Below, one piece after another: positions 38,313 to 47,852 of a stretch of 64,000 nt of DNA (its first letter is position 1; every line of letters starts with the position of its first letter). Source of the stretch: an uncultured Bacteroidia bacterium (GTDB lineage: Bacteria > Bacteroidota > Bacteroidia > Bacteroidales > Prolixibacteraceae). The notes under the pieces are model-generated. The model was not told the DNA's origin, searched no databases, and worked only from the letters and a program-made list of their open reading frames with translations. Position numbers and translations under genes: made by a program. The stretch spans positions 1-64,000 of the forward strand of contig CAIVMQ010000054.1 of NCBI GenBank assembly GCA_903907075.1. The letters are read 5' to 3'.

Positions 38313-40214
38313 ATGAGCGAACAAATTAAACACGAGTGTGGAATTGCTTTAATCAGATTGCTAAAACCACTGGAATACTACCGTTTAAAGTATGGCACGT
38401 GGCAATACGGGGTTAATAAACTCTATTTGTTAATGGAGAAACAGCACAATCGTGGGCAGGATGGGGCTGGTACAGTAGGGGTAAAGATTAATGTCCCTCC
38501 GGGACAGGAATATATTTTTCGACACAGATCTGTAGATGCAAATCCTATTAAAGATGTCTTTGGGAAAATATACAAAGAATTTAATGCAGCAGCAACACAA
38601 TTCCCTCAGAGTTTCCATGATCCAGTATGGGCTAAAGAGAACCTTCCTTTTGCAGGTGAAGTTTATTTAGGACATCTGCGCTATGGAACATTTGGACGCA
38701 ATAGCGTCGAGTATACCCATCCGGTAATGCGACTTAACAATTGGAGATCCCGGAGTCTTGTATTAGCAGGAAATTTCAATCTTACTAATGTCGATGAGCT
38801 CTTTGATCTCTTAGTCGGATTAGGCCAACACCCTAAAGGATTTACCGATACCGTTACAATTCTCGAAAAGATCGGCCATTTTATTGATGAAGAGAATGAA
38901 CAATTATTTCGAAAATATAAGAACAAAGGGCTATCCAATAAAGAGATCACATGCCAAATAGAGGAGAAGCTTGATATTCGAAAAATCCTTGAACGGGCAA
39001 GCCGTGATTGGGATGGAGGTTATACCATCGGAGGCGTTGTGGGGCATGGTGATGCTTTTGTTGTTCGCGATCCCTGGGGAATACGACCCGCATTCTACTA
39101 TGCCGATGATGAGATTGTTGTTGTTGCATCCGAAAGACCGGTTATTCAAACGGTGCTAAATGTGGGATGGAAACAGATTAACGAGATTCAACCGGGAAAT
39201 GCCCTGATCATAAAATCAAATGGTACCATATCGCACGAACAGGTTCGCAAACCTGAGATTCGTAAATCGTGCTCCTTCGAACGAATCTATTTCTCAAGAG
39301 GGTCAGACCGTGACATATACCTTGAGCGCAAGAAACTTGGTTTTTTATTAGCCCCTACTATTCTTCAAAAAATCAATCACGACCTTAAAAATACCGTCTT
39401 CTCCTATATTCCAAACACAGCCGAGACAGCCTTTCTGGGGATGATGGAGGGGATACGATCTGAACAAACAATCTGGAAGAAAGAGAAGATTCGTGAATTA
39501 GGTGCTGCCATAACAGATGCTGAGTTGACAGAGATCATCTCTCAACAGCCTCGCATGGAGAAGATTGCAATTAAAGATGTGAAGATGCGTACTTTTATTG
39601 CAGATGATTCTAGTCGCGATGATCTTGTGGGTCATGTCTATGATGTGACCTACGGAATTGTGGATAATCATAACGATACTTTAGTCGTTCTTGACGACTC
39701 TATTGTTCGGGGAACGACATTAAAACAGAGTATTCTTAAGATTCTTGATCGGTTAAAGCCCAAGAAAATTATTATTATCTCTTCGGCGCCTCAGATTCGT
39801 TATCCCGATTGCTATGGAATTGACATGGCTATTCTTGCTAAGTTTGTCGCATTCGAAGCAGCCATAGCTTTGCTTAAGGAGACTGGCCAATCAAAAATTA
39901 TCGATGGCGTTTATCGCAAGTGCAAGGAACAGCAATACCTCCCCAAGGAAGAGATGGTGAATCACCTGATTGATATTTACAAACCATTTAGTGATGAACA
40001 GATCTCCGCAAAAATTGCGCAGTTACTCAAGCCTGCGGAGTGCAAAGCCGAGGTTGAAATTGTTTATCAGAGTGTTGAGAATCTCCATCTGGCCTGTCCA
40101 AATGATTTAGGCGACTGGTATTTCACGGGCAATTACCCAACTCCTGGAGGAAATAAGGTTGTCAATACCGCCTTTATTAACTTTATCGAGGGGATAAAAG
40201 GGAGGGCTTATTAA
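38313..40214 (+). CDS. purF: Amidophosphoribosyltransferase
   Basis: ECGIALIRLL class II glutaminase start; LMEKQHNRGQDGAG; PRPP motif VVLDDSIVRGTTLKQS. Confidence 0.85.
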   Translation: MSEQIKHECGIALIRLLKPLEYYRLKYGTWQYGVNKLYLLMEKQHNRGQDGAGTVGVKINVPPGQEYIFRHRSVDANPIKDVFGKIYKEFNAAATQFPQSFHDPVWAKENLPFAGEVYLGHLRYGTFGRNSVEYTHPVMRLNNWRSRSLVLAGNFNLTNVDELFDLLVGLGQHPKGFTDTVTILEKIGHFIDEENEQLFRKYKNKGLSNKEITCQIEEKLDIRKILERASRDWDGGYTIGGVVGHGDAFVVRDPWGIRPAFYYADDEIVVVASERPVIQTVLNVGWKQINEIQPGNALIIKSNGTISHEQVRKPEIRKSCSFERIYFSRGSDRDIYLERKKLGFLLAPTILQKINHDLKNTVFSYIPNTAETAFLGMMEGIRSEQTIWKKEKIRELGAAITDAELTEIISQQPRMEKIAIKDVKMRTFIADDSSRDDLVGHVYDVTYGIVDNHNDTLVVLDDSIVRGTTLKQSILKILDRLKPKKIIIISSAPQIRYPDCYGIDMAILAKFVAFEAAIALLKETGQSKIIDGVYRKCKEQQYLPKEEMVNHLIDIYKPFSDEQISAKIAQLLKPAECKAEVEIVYQSVENLHLACPNDLGDWYFTGNYPTPGGNKVVNTAFINFIEGIKGRAY

Positions 40215-40314
40215 AGGTCAAAGTGCAAAATTCAACGTTTTAAAATGCAACTAATCTTGACTGATAAGAGCTTGCTCTATCTAAGACAGGGTTAAAATTT
40301 CAACTTCTCTTTAA

Positions 40315-41640
40315 TTATCTCCCTTTTCGTCTCCCTTTATTTTTGGTCTCGCGAAGCTGAGTGCTTTTCTGGTTAAAGCTAAACGCGTTTTTTGCCTGAC
40401 GGGACTTCTTCTCGTGGAAAGCTCCCTTAAATTCAGGATCTGCCAATCGCTTTTGGCGGTCAATCTCGCGATCAATAACCTGTTTCTCGGGCTTACTAAG
40501 CGGAATAACATCGATAGTCTCGGGCAACTTGCGCTCCTCAATCTTCATACGGATTAGCTCCTCGATATTCTCAAGATGATAATCTTCCTCCGGACCGATG
40601 AATGAGATTGCGACCCCCTCTGTATTAGCACGGGCCGTGCGACCAATGCGGTGAATATAATCCTCATAACGCGGGGGAAGGTCAAAATTAATAACATGAG
40701 ATATCATACTCACATCAATTCCACGAGCGGAAATATCAGTAGATACCAATACCCGTACCGTTCCTGATTTAAAAGCTTCAATAGCGTTAATCCGAGAGCT
40801 CTGTGCCTTATTGGAATGGAGAATCCGCACCTCCCCTTCGGTCTTCTTTTTAATCACTTTATACACATCCTCAGCATTCTCTTTCGTCCTGCAAAAGATA
40901 ATTACCCGTTTAAACTCCTCTTCATCCAGTAAGAGATAATTGATGAAATTGAGTTTGGTTTTAAAATTAGGTACCTTATAATAATATTGTTTTACCTTTT
41001 CAACCGGAGTAGCCGAAGGAGCTACCTCAACACGTTCGGGGAAGGCAAGAAATTCATTACTCATCATCTCGATACTCTCAGAGAATGTCGCGGAAAAAAG
41101 GAGGTTTTGGCGACGTGGAGGGATCACCTCAAACAACTTATTTAATTGTGGCATAAATCCCATGTCGAGCATCCGATCTGCCTCATCAACGACAAGTGTC
41201 TTAACGCTCTTCATACCAAATGCCCCGGCACGATAGAGCTCCCATAAACGACCCGGTGTAGCCACCAGAATATCGACTCCCGGTTCGAGAAGCGCCGCAT
41301 GCTTAGTCCAGCCGATACCTCCATAAACAGCAGCATGTCTGATATTCGTGTATTGCGAAAGCTCTGCAATATCCTCACCCACCTGAATTGAAAGCTCACG
41401 TGTGGGCACTAAAACGATTGCCCGAGGATCTGTCCCCTCTGCCTTAACGAGTTTCATCAACAACGGAATCACATAAGCTGCGGTTTTCCCTGTCCCGGTC
41501 TGAGCAATACCCAATACATCCTTTCCAGATTTAATAACAGGAATAGCCTGCTCCTGAATTGGAGTTGGGGTTGTAAATCCAATCTCATCCAATGCTTTTA
41601 AAACCGATTTACTAATCCCAAATCCTTCAAATGTTGTCAT
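40315..41640 (-). CDS. DEAD/DEAH box RNA helicase, RhlE-like
   Basis: TFEGFGISKSVLKALDEIGFTTPTPIQEQAIP; AQTGTGKT; VVDEADRMLDMGF; STDISARGIDV; HRIGRTAR. Confidence 0.94.
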   Translation of the reverse strand: MTTFEGFGISKSVLKALDEIGFTTPTPIQEQAIPVIKSGKDVLGIAQTGTGKTAAYVIPLLMKLVKAEGTDPRAIVLVPTRELSIQVGEDIAELSQYTNIRHAAVYGGIGWTKHAALLEPGVDILVATPGRLWELYRAGAFGMKSVKTLVVDEADRMLDMGFMPQLNKLFEVIPPRRQNLLFSATFSESIEMMSNEFLAFPERVEVAPSATPVEKVKQYYYKVPNFKTKLNFINYLLLDEEEFKRVIIFCRTKENAEDVYKVIKKKTEGEVRILHSNKAQSSRINAIEAFKSGTVRVLVSTDISARGIDVSMISHVINFDLPPRYEDYIHRIGRTARANTEGVAISFIGPEEDYHLENIEELIRMKIEERKLPETIDVIPLSKPEKQVIDREIDRQKRLADPEFKGAFHEKKSRQAKNAFSFNQKSTQLRETKNKGRRKGR

Positions 41641-41662
41641 TCTGAATTCCATTAATAGAGGA

Positions 41663-41670
41663 CAAAGTTA
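41663..41670 (-). promoter_or_regulatory. Putative -7 element TAACTTTG upstream of the DEAD helicase gene
   Basis: Exact TAnnTTTG on minus strand; CAA (TTG) 18 bp further upstream. Confidence 0.45.
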
Positions 41671-41831
41671 ACTTTTCTTTTTCAGGTTCAATATATTGAG
41701 AATAACCAATTGAATATCTGATACATATATTAAGATGCAGATTCTTCCAGACACTTTTACTTAAAAAATAAACCTTTGATTATTGATTAGCCGAGAGAGC
41801 TAATTTGACCAGATAAAGGTTGTCGGGTAAT

Positions 41832-42941
41832 TCAGATGACCTTAAATACCTTTCCCGGTAGACCTTTAACGATTCCGGCAAATTCGAGGTTAAGCAGAAG
41901 TGGAGAAACTTTATTCATTGGGAGTAAAGTCTTGATACAAATCAAGTCAATGGCTGTATCTCCATCGGCCCGAAGGAGGTCTACGATAAGTTTCTCCTCA
42001 GGGGTAAAATCATAAAACAGAGATTTTTGTATCGCGTCCGGCACACTTTGAACTGCACTCCAGTTCATCACATATTCAAGATCAGCGACCGATTCAATCA
42101 GAGCAGCACGATTTGATTTAATTAAGAAGTGGCACCCTTCAGAATAGATATCCCCCACCCTTCCAGGGAAGGCAAAAACATCGCGATAATAGGAATTTGC
42201 AATGTCGGCGGTCACCAGTGCTCCCCCTTTCTTGGCCGATTCAATGACCAATGTAGCATCTGATAATCCGGCAATAATTCGGTTTCGGCGCAAAAAATTA
42301 GTCCTGTCAATCGACGAATAGCTTATGAAATCAGATACCAGCCCGCCATTATTTTCAACCATTTCTCTGGCTGTGGAGGTATGCAATGAGGGGTAAACAG
42401 TCTCCAATCCATGTCCTAAAACGGCTACTGTAGGCAAGCCGTTACGAAGGGCCGATTTATGTGCCTGAATATCGATTCCATAAGCAAGGCCACTCACAAT
42501 AAGCATTCGATAGCCTCGATCTGTTAGGGCTCCGATAAACTGTTCCACCATTCGTCTTCCATATTCTGTGGCATGCCGGGTTCCAACAACACTGATAGAT
42601 TTGGAACTATTCAGAGGAGGATCACCCTTGACATAGAGAACTATTGGGGCGTCGGAACATCCGAGCAAACGCTGTGGATAATCGGGATCAAGGTAGAATA
42701 GTGCTTTTACCTGATTTTTATGAATAAACTCCAACTCCTTTCCTGCCCGAGATAAGACTTTTGACTGGATAATATTTCGTGCCAGAATGCTCCCCACCCC
42801 GGGAATTTTTCGCAGCGCTCTCTCTTTTTCTTTAAACACTTGTTCGGCAGACCCGGTGTAAGCAATCAATGATTTTGCAGTAACACTTCCTATTCCGGTT
42901 ATTAACGATAGCGCAATTTTAAAAATCAGCTCCTCTGCCAT
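41832..42941 (-). CDS. dprA: DNA-processing protein DprA
   Basis: SVVGTRHATEYGRRMVEQF; VSGLAYGIDIQAHKSAL; VIESAKKGGALVTADIA. Confidence 0.92.
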   Translation of the reverse strand: MAEELIFKIALSLITGIGSVTAKSLIAYTGSAEQVFKEKERALRKIPGVGSILARNIIQSKVLSRAGKELEFIHKNQVKALFYLDPDYPQRLLGCSDAPIVLYVKGDPPLNSSKSISVVGTRHATEYGRRMVEQFIGALTDRGYRMLIVSGLAYGIDIQAHKSALRNGLPTVAVLGHGLETVYPSLHTSTAREMVENNGGLVSDFISYSSIDRTNFLRRNRIIAGLSDATLVIESAKKGGALVTADIANSYYRDVFAFPGRVGDIYSEGCHFLIKSNRAALIESVADLEYVMNWSAVQSVPDAIQKSLFYDFTPEEKLIVDLLRADGDTAIDLICIKTLLPMNKVSPLLLNLEFAGIVKGLPGKVFKVI

Positions 42942-43015
42942 AACAGGAAATTAAAAATGATGGGAAATTAAGAATTTGTCATGCGCTCGAGAGAAGAGTC
43001 AAACGGACGAAAAAA

Positions 43016-43441
43016 TTACGATTGCTTAAAATTCCGAAGACCACTACCCCGATAGCCGTAATTTCTTCGAATATGCTCATTTTGAGAGATTGCAGCACTT
43101 GCAGTAGTGTCGCGTGTGTAGTCACGGCGACTCCAAATCTTCACTGAGTGATCGGAAAAACTTTGCGTGGAGTCAACATCATTAGAAGTGTGTGGAGTCT
43201 GCGAATTTTTCACCGTTATTGTCGCTTCCTGAAAAACCGAAGCATCCAACTCCTGAAGTGCCTCAATAGCTTCGTGATTATTTGGCATTTCAACGAAACC
43301 ATACCCCTTAGATTTACCCGTAAAATGATCGAAGATCACCTTAACTGAACTCACAAATCCATAATGGGAGAACAATTTCTGAAGATCCTTAGAGTTCGTC
43401 GACGGATTCAACTTTGCAACAAATAAGTTCATAATAACCAA
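43016..43441 (-). CDS. RNA-recognition-motif (RRM) RNA-binding protein
   Basis: NLFVAKLNPSTNSKDLQKLFSHYGFVSSVKVIFDHFTGKSKGYGFVEM (RNP1/RNP2). Confidence 0.9.
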   Translation of the reverse strand: MVIMNLFVAKLNPSTNSKDLQKLFSHYGFVSSVKVIFDHFTGKSKGYGFVEMPNNHEAIEALQELDASVFQEATITVKNSQTPHTSNDVDSTQSFSDHSVKIWSRRDYTRDTTASAAISQNEHIRRNYGYRGSGLRNFKQS

Positions 43442-43659
43442 GTGTTTAAGTTAGAATTAAAGCTAATTAAAATATCCTTATCTAATTTATTATTCCGTTT
43501 ATACGAAATAATTATCTCCGAGCTAATGTTTGTTAATCGTGCTTATCGATACTTATGGGGAAGGGTTATTCGTAAAGTTAACAAAAAAAGCGAGAAAAAG
43601 TAAGGTCATTAAATTCATTTTTTGATGAATTTTTCGGTTTCGTGGTACGCAGTTTTCAT

Positions 43660-43667
43660 TACCTTTG
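43660..43667 (+). promoter_or_regulatory. Putative -7 element TACCTTTG only 5 nt before the dnaG start codon
   Basis: Exact TAnnTTTG. Confidence 0.4.
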
Positions 43668-43672
43668 CTCGG

Positions 43673-45628
43673 ATGATTGATCAGGGAACTATACAACTAA
43701 TACTCGATTCTGCAGAAATTGCGGATGTCGTTGGTGATTTCGTTACCTTAAAGCGACGCGGCACCAGTATGATCGGTCTATGTCCCTTTCACAATGAGAA
43801 AACACCGTCGTTCAACGTATCTCAGGCCAAAGGAATATTTAAGTGTTTCGGGTGCGGCAAGGGAGGTTCATCGGTGAACTTTATTATGGAGCACGAGCAC
43901 CTTTCTTATGCTGATGCTCTCAGATGGCTTGCAGGCAAGTACAACATTGAGATCCGCGAGAAAGAAGAGAACCCTGAAGATATTAAGGAACGTAATGACC
44001 GCGAGAGCCAGTTGATTGTTTCGGAATTTGCCCAGAAATTTTTTAGTGAACAACTCTGGGAGACGAATTCAGGTCGGCTGGTAGGCCTCTCCTATCTTCG
44101 GCAGCGTGGGATGAGAGACGATATCATCAAGAAATTCGGTATCGGCTTTTGTCCCGAAGGGAAAGATACCATGACTTCAGCCGCAGTGAAAGAAGGATTC
44201 AAGATGGAATATCTCGAAAAGACCGGGCTAACCATTAAGCGTGAGGATTGGATCAGGGACCGATTCTCGGGAAGGATGATGTTTCCTATTCATGGCATCT
44301 CGGGGCGTGTGATTGGGTTTGGAGGACGAACACTATCTCAGGATAAGACTATTGCCAAATACCTCAACTCCCCAGAGTCAGATATTTACCATAAAAGCCG
44401 CGTCTTATATGGAATTTTTCAGGCTAAAAGGGCGATTATCAAGGATGATAAATGTTATCTTGTTGAGGGATATACCGATGTCACCTCATTACACCAGTCG
44501 GGGATAGAGAATGTGGTAGCTTCATCAGGCACCTCATTAACCATCGATCAGATTAGGTTAATCAGGAGGTTCACAAACAATGTAACGATTATTTACGATG
44601 GTGATCAAGCCGGCATTAAAGCCTCGATGCGCGGAATTGATATGGTTCTCGAAGAGGGGATCAATGTAAAGGTGCTGCCGCTGCCTGAAGGTGAGGATCC
44701 CGATTCGTTCTCCCGTTCGATGAGTGCCACTCAACTAACCGATTACATCAAGGCCAACGAGACCGATTTTATAAAATTCAAGACAAAATTATTACTCGCA
44801 GGGGTTGAAAATGATCCCCTTAGCCGGGCTAAGTTAATAACTGATATTGTTAGTTCTATAGCTGTTATACCCTCCGAGATTGTACGATCAGAGTATCTCA
44901 AGGAGTGCAGCAGACTTCTCGATGTGCGTGAAACAGTCCTCTATAATGAGATCCGAAAATTAAAAGTCAAGTCGGAAGACGAAATGATTAAGCATCAGGA
45001 ACGGGAGCAAATTAAAGAGGCCAATGTAAAAGTGACCCCTTCAACAGTTCCCATTCCAGCGGTCAACCCATGCGAGAATGAGGAGAAGGAGCTTCTTAAA
45101 CTATTACTCAAGTACGGGAAACATTTGATCTTTGAAGTTGAGAATCCAGATACAGGAGATGCCGATCCAATTTATGTTGCTGGTTATATCCTTTCTGAAT
45201 TAGATGCCGATCAGATGGTCTCGGTAAATCCTGTCATCAAAGCGGTATTTGATGAATATCGGTCGCATGGCGATGAAGAGAATTTTGATGCGATAAAATA
45301 TTTTGTCAACCATCCGGATCCTCTCATTAGTCAGTTGATCTCTGATATTTTATCTGAGAAAAATAAATTGAGTCAATATTGGAAAAAGAAAGGTAGTTTT
45401 ATCGAAGAGGAGCATGAGATTCTGCGTCAATTAGTCCCTAAGGTGCTACAAGAATGCAAATTGCGGTACATCACATTTTTAATTGCTCAGGCCGAGCAAG
45501 GGATACGCAAAGCATCTGACGAAAATGATGACCAGGCTGTGAATGATTTTCAAATACGGTATCAAAAACTGAAAACTGTAGAGAAGTTATTGTGTGGTCA
45601 TCTGGGTAAGAGAGCGATAACCTCGTAA
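43673..45628 (+). CDS. dnaG: DNA primase
   Basis: GLCPFHNEKTPSFNVSQAKGIFKCFGCGKGG zinc finger; GFGGRTLSQD; TOPRIM EGYTDVTSLHQSGIENVVASSGT. Confidence 0.95.
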   Translation: MIDQGTIQLILDSAEIADVVGDFVTLKRRGTSMIGLCPFHNEKTPSFNVSQAKGIFKCFGCGKGGSSVNFIMEHEHLSYADALRWLAGKYNIEIREKEENPEDIKERNDRESQLIVSEFAQKFFSEQLWETNSGRLVGLSYLRQRGMRDDIIKKFGIGFCPEGKDTMTSAAVKEGFKMEYLEKTGLTIKREDWIRDRFSGRMMFPIHGISGRVIGFGGRTLSQDKTIAKYLNSPESDIYHKSRVLYGIFQAKRAIIKDDKCYLVEGYTDVTSLHQSGIENVVASSGTSLTIDQIRLIRRFTNNVTIIYDGDQAGIKASMRGIDMVLEEGINVKVLPLPEGEDPDSFSRSMSATQLTDYIKANETDFIKFKTKLLLAGVENDPLSRAKLITDIVSSIAVIPSEIVRSEYLKECSRLLDVRETVLYNEIRKLKVKSEDEMIKHQEREQIKEANVKVTPSTVPIPAVNPCENEEKELLKLLLKYGKHLIFEVENPDTGDADPIYVAGYILSELDADQMVSVNPVIKAVFDEYRSHGDEENFDAIKYFVNHPDPLISQLISDILSEKNKLSQYWKKKGSFIEEEHEILRQLVPKVLQECKLRYITFLIAQAEQGIRKASDENDDQAVNDFQIRYQKLKTVEKLLCGHLGKRAITS

Positions 45629-45794
45629 TAGATCTGACTTATTTGTGTATTAAATCCAATTACAATCTGGAAGATCCCGAACAGTAGAATACCTAAAGCA
45701 CCTTAAATTATATATCAAAAAGTTTAGGGTAATTCCCGGAGAACACATCATCAGTATGGAATTTAATTAGAGAGAATCCAGTAACAGAAAAAAT

Positions 45795-45802
45795 TATCTT
45801 TG
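45795..45802 (+). promoter_or_regulatory. Putative -7 element TATCTTTG upstream of the fic gene
   Basis: Exact TAnnTTTG, 18 nt before ATG. Confidence 0.5.
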
Positions 45803-45820
45803 CAGTAACGACAACCTAAT

Positions 45821-46603
45821 ATGGAATTTAAAATATTGACTTCACACCTTCTTGCCGATTTCACCAAGAAATTGATTGAGTCACCTTTAGATACCTTAGG
45901 TCGGGTTGAGAAAGTCGAGATTATTGTTGACTATTTCCAATTTTACAAATCGGTTTCGTCTGTTTATTCATCCAAGATTGAGGGAGAAGATATTGACTTT
46001 GATAGCTATTTCAAGCATAAATTTCTAAACGTTAAATTCAGACCAGACTATACACGAAAAGCAGACGATTTGTATGCTGCATATGATTTTATAGACAACC
46101 ATACATTAACTCTTAATAACGTTCAAAAAGCTCATTCAATCCTTAGTTCAAAACTTCTGCCCAAAAGTCAGCAAGGCCGAATCAGGACAAATCCAATGTT
46201 TGTAATTAATAGCGACGATAAAATTGAATACGTTGCTGCAGGGCCAGAAATCGTAAAAGAAGAAATAGAAAAATTATTTGAAGATATCAACCTACTAACA
46301 AAGAAGAATTTAAGCCCATTTGAAGTTTTCTATTACGCCGCATTAATTCATTTGGTGTTTGTAAAAATACATCCATTTCAAGATGGAAATGGGAGAACAG
46401 CACGATTAATAGAGAAATGGTTTTTAGTTGAAAGGATAGGGCAAATAGCCTCTTCGGTTCAATTAGAAAAAAATTATTACACCAATATTAAACACTATTA
46501 TTCAAATATAAAAAAGCTTGGATTAGAATACACGGATTTAGATTATACTAAAAGTTTGGATTTTCTCTTGATGACAGTAAATGGCATCAAGAATGGGAAA
46601 TAG
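45821..46603 (+). CDS. Fic family protein
   Basis: Fic core HPFQDGNGRTAR; N-terminal SSKIEG inhibitory-type motif. Confidence 0.92.
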   Translation: MEFKILTSHLLADFTKKLIESPLDTLGRVEKVEIIVDYFQFYKSVSSVYSSKIEGEDIDFDSYFKHKFLNVKFRPDYTRKADDLYAAYDFIDNHTLTLNNVQKAHSILSSKLLPKSQQGRIRTNPMFVINSDDKIEYVAAGPEIVKEEIEKLFEDINLLTKKNLSPFEVFYYAALIHLVFVKIHPFQDGNGRTARLIEKWFLVERIGQIASSVQLEKNYYTNIKHYYSNIKKLGLEYTDLDYTKSLDFLLMTVNGIKNGK

Positions 46604-46823
46604 ATAGTACAAACCTAGAATATCAGCTACCCGAAAATACGGCGGCAATTTTTTCGGTATGTATCGTATCGCCGGATCAGCTTATAGGCTTGATTAGTAA
46701 GGACCCTCAATGCGCCACCTTCGGGAAGCTGCAAATCTATTGATGGACTAATTAAAATTAAAACCCAACTAAACTGTCGTTATTGCAGTTTCGATTTTTT
46801 AAATAATGACACAATTAAGGACT

Positions 46824-47852
46824 ATGATATTTGTTACAGGCGGAACAGGGATGGTTGGGGCTCACCTCATTTATGACTTGATCACGAAGGGAGAAAAGGT
46901 TCGCGCTCTTAAGCGTCGCGGTAGTTCTCTTGAACGGATTGAAAAGATATTCTCCTTTTACAGCTCAGATCCGCGCCCCTTGCTCAATGCTATTGATTGG
47001 GTTGAAGGCGACATTCTCAATAAAGAGGGATTAAAAGAGCATCTTGAAGGGATTGATCAGATCTATCATGCTGCGGCAATACTATCCTTTGATTCCAGAG
47101 AGCGGGATTTAATTGTTGCAAATAATACGGAGGGGACCGCCAATTTGGTTGACCTTGCCCTGACAATGCATATTGAAAAGTTTTGTCACATCAGCTCTAT
47201 TGCGGCTATTGGATCAGCACCCGAGGGAATCGAAGCGAATGAAGAGCATCCCTGGCGTTTCTCGAGAGAAACATCGCCCTATTCTCAAAGTAAATATCTC
47301 TCAGAGATGGAGGTTTGGCGTGCCATCTTACAAGGGTTAAATGCCGTAATTATCAATCCCGCAGTGATTATCGGACCCGGAGACTGGAAATCGGGCAGCT
47401 CGCTACTCATCTCCCGCGTTTGGAAAGGGTTTCGGTTTTACACCAAGGGGGGTACCGGCTTTGTTGATATCAAAGATGTTACTACGGCAGCGCAGTTGCT
47501 AATGGCTCAAGAAAACTGGGAATCAACAAAAAATCAACGGTTTATCCTTAACGCTGAAAATATCCGTTTCCGAGATATCTTTAATTTAATTGCGGACGAA
47601 CTTGAGGTAAAACGCCCCTCGCTCTATGCCGGCAATATCACGTTAAATATCGCCTGGCGATTGTCGGCACTGCTGCGATTACTTACCGGAATTACACCTT
47701 CAATTACGCGAGATACCGCTAGAAGCGCCAATAAACTTAGTTATTACGACGGCTCAAAAATTTGCCGCACGGTAGAATTTATATACCTGCCTATTGCTAA
47801 GTCAGTAAAGAAGACCGTCCAAATCTTCAAAAAAGATTGTATCATACGATGA
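46824..47852 (+). CDS. NAD-dependent epimerase/dehydratase family protein
   Basis: IFVTGGTGMVGAHLIYDLITKG; YSQSKYLSE (YxxxK); INPAVIIGPGDW. Confidence 0.88.
   Translation: MIFVTGGTGMVGAHLIYDLITKGEKVRALKRRGSSLERIEKIFSFYSSDPRPLLNAIDWVEGDILNKEGLKEHLEGIDQIYHAAAILSFDSRERDLIVANNTEGTANLVDLALTMHIEKFCHISSIAAIGSAPEGIEANEEHPWRFSRETSPYSQSKYLSEMEVWRAILQGLNAVIINPAVIIGPGDWKSGSSLLISRVWKGFRFYTKGGTGFVDIKDVTTAAQLLMAQENWESTKNQRFILNAENIRFRDIFNLIADELEVKRPSLYAGNITLNIAWRLSALLRLLTGITPSITRDTARSANKLSYYDGSKICRTVEFIYLPIAKSVKKTVQIFKKDCIIR

Noticed and set aside
40265-40285. Short palindrome gataagagcttgctctatc after purF
   Set aside because: Terminator-like but lacks a U-tract; too short to call confidently.
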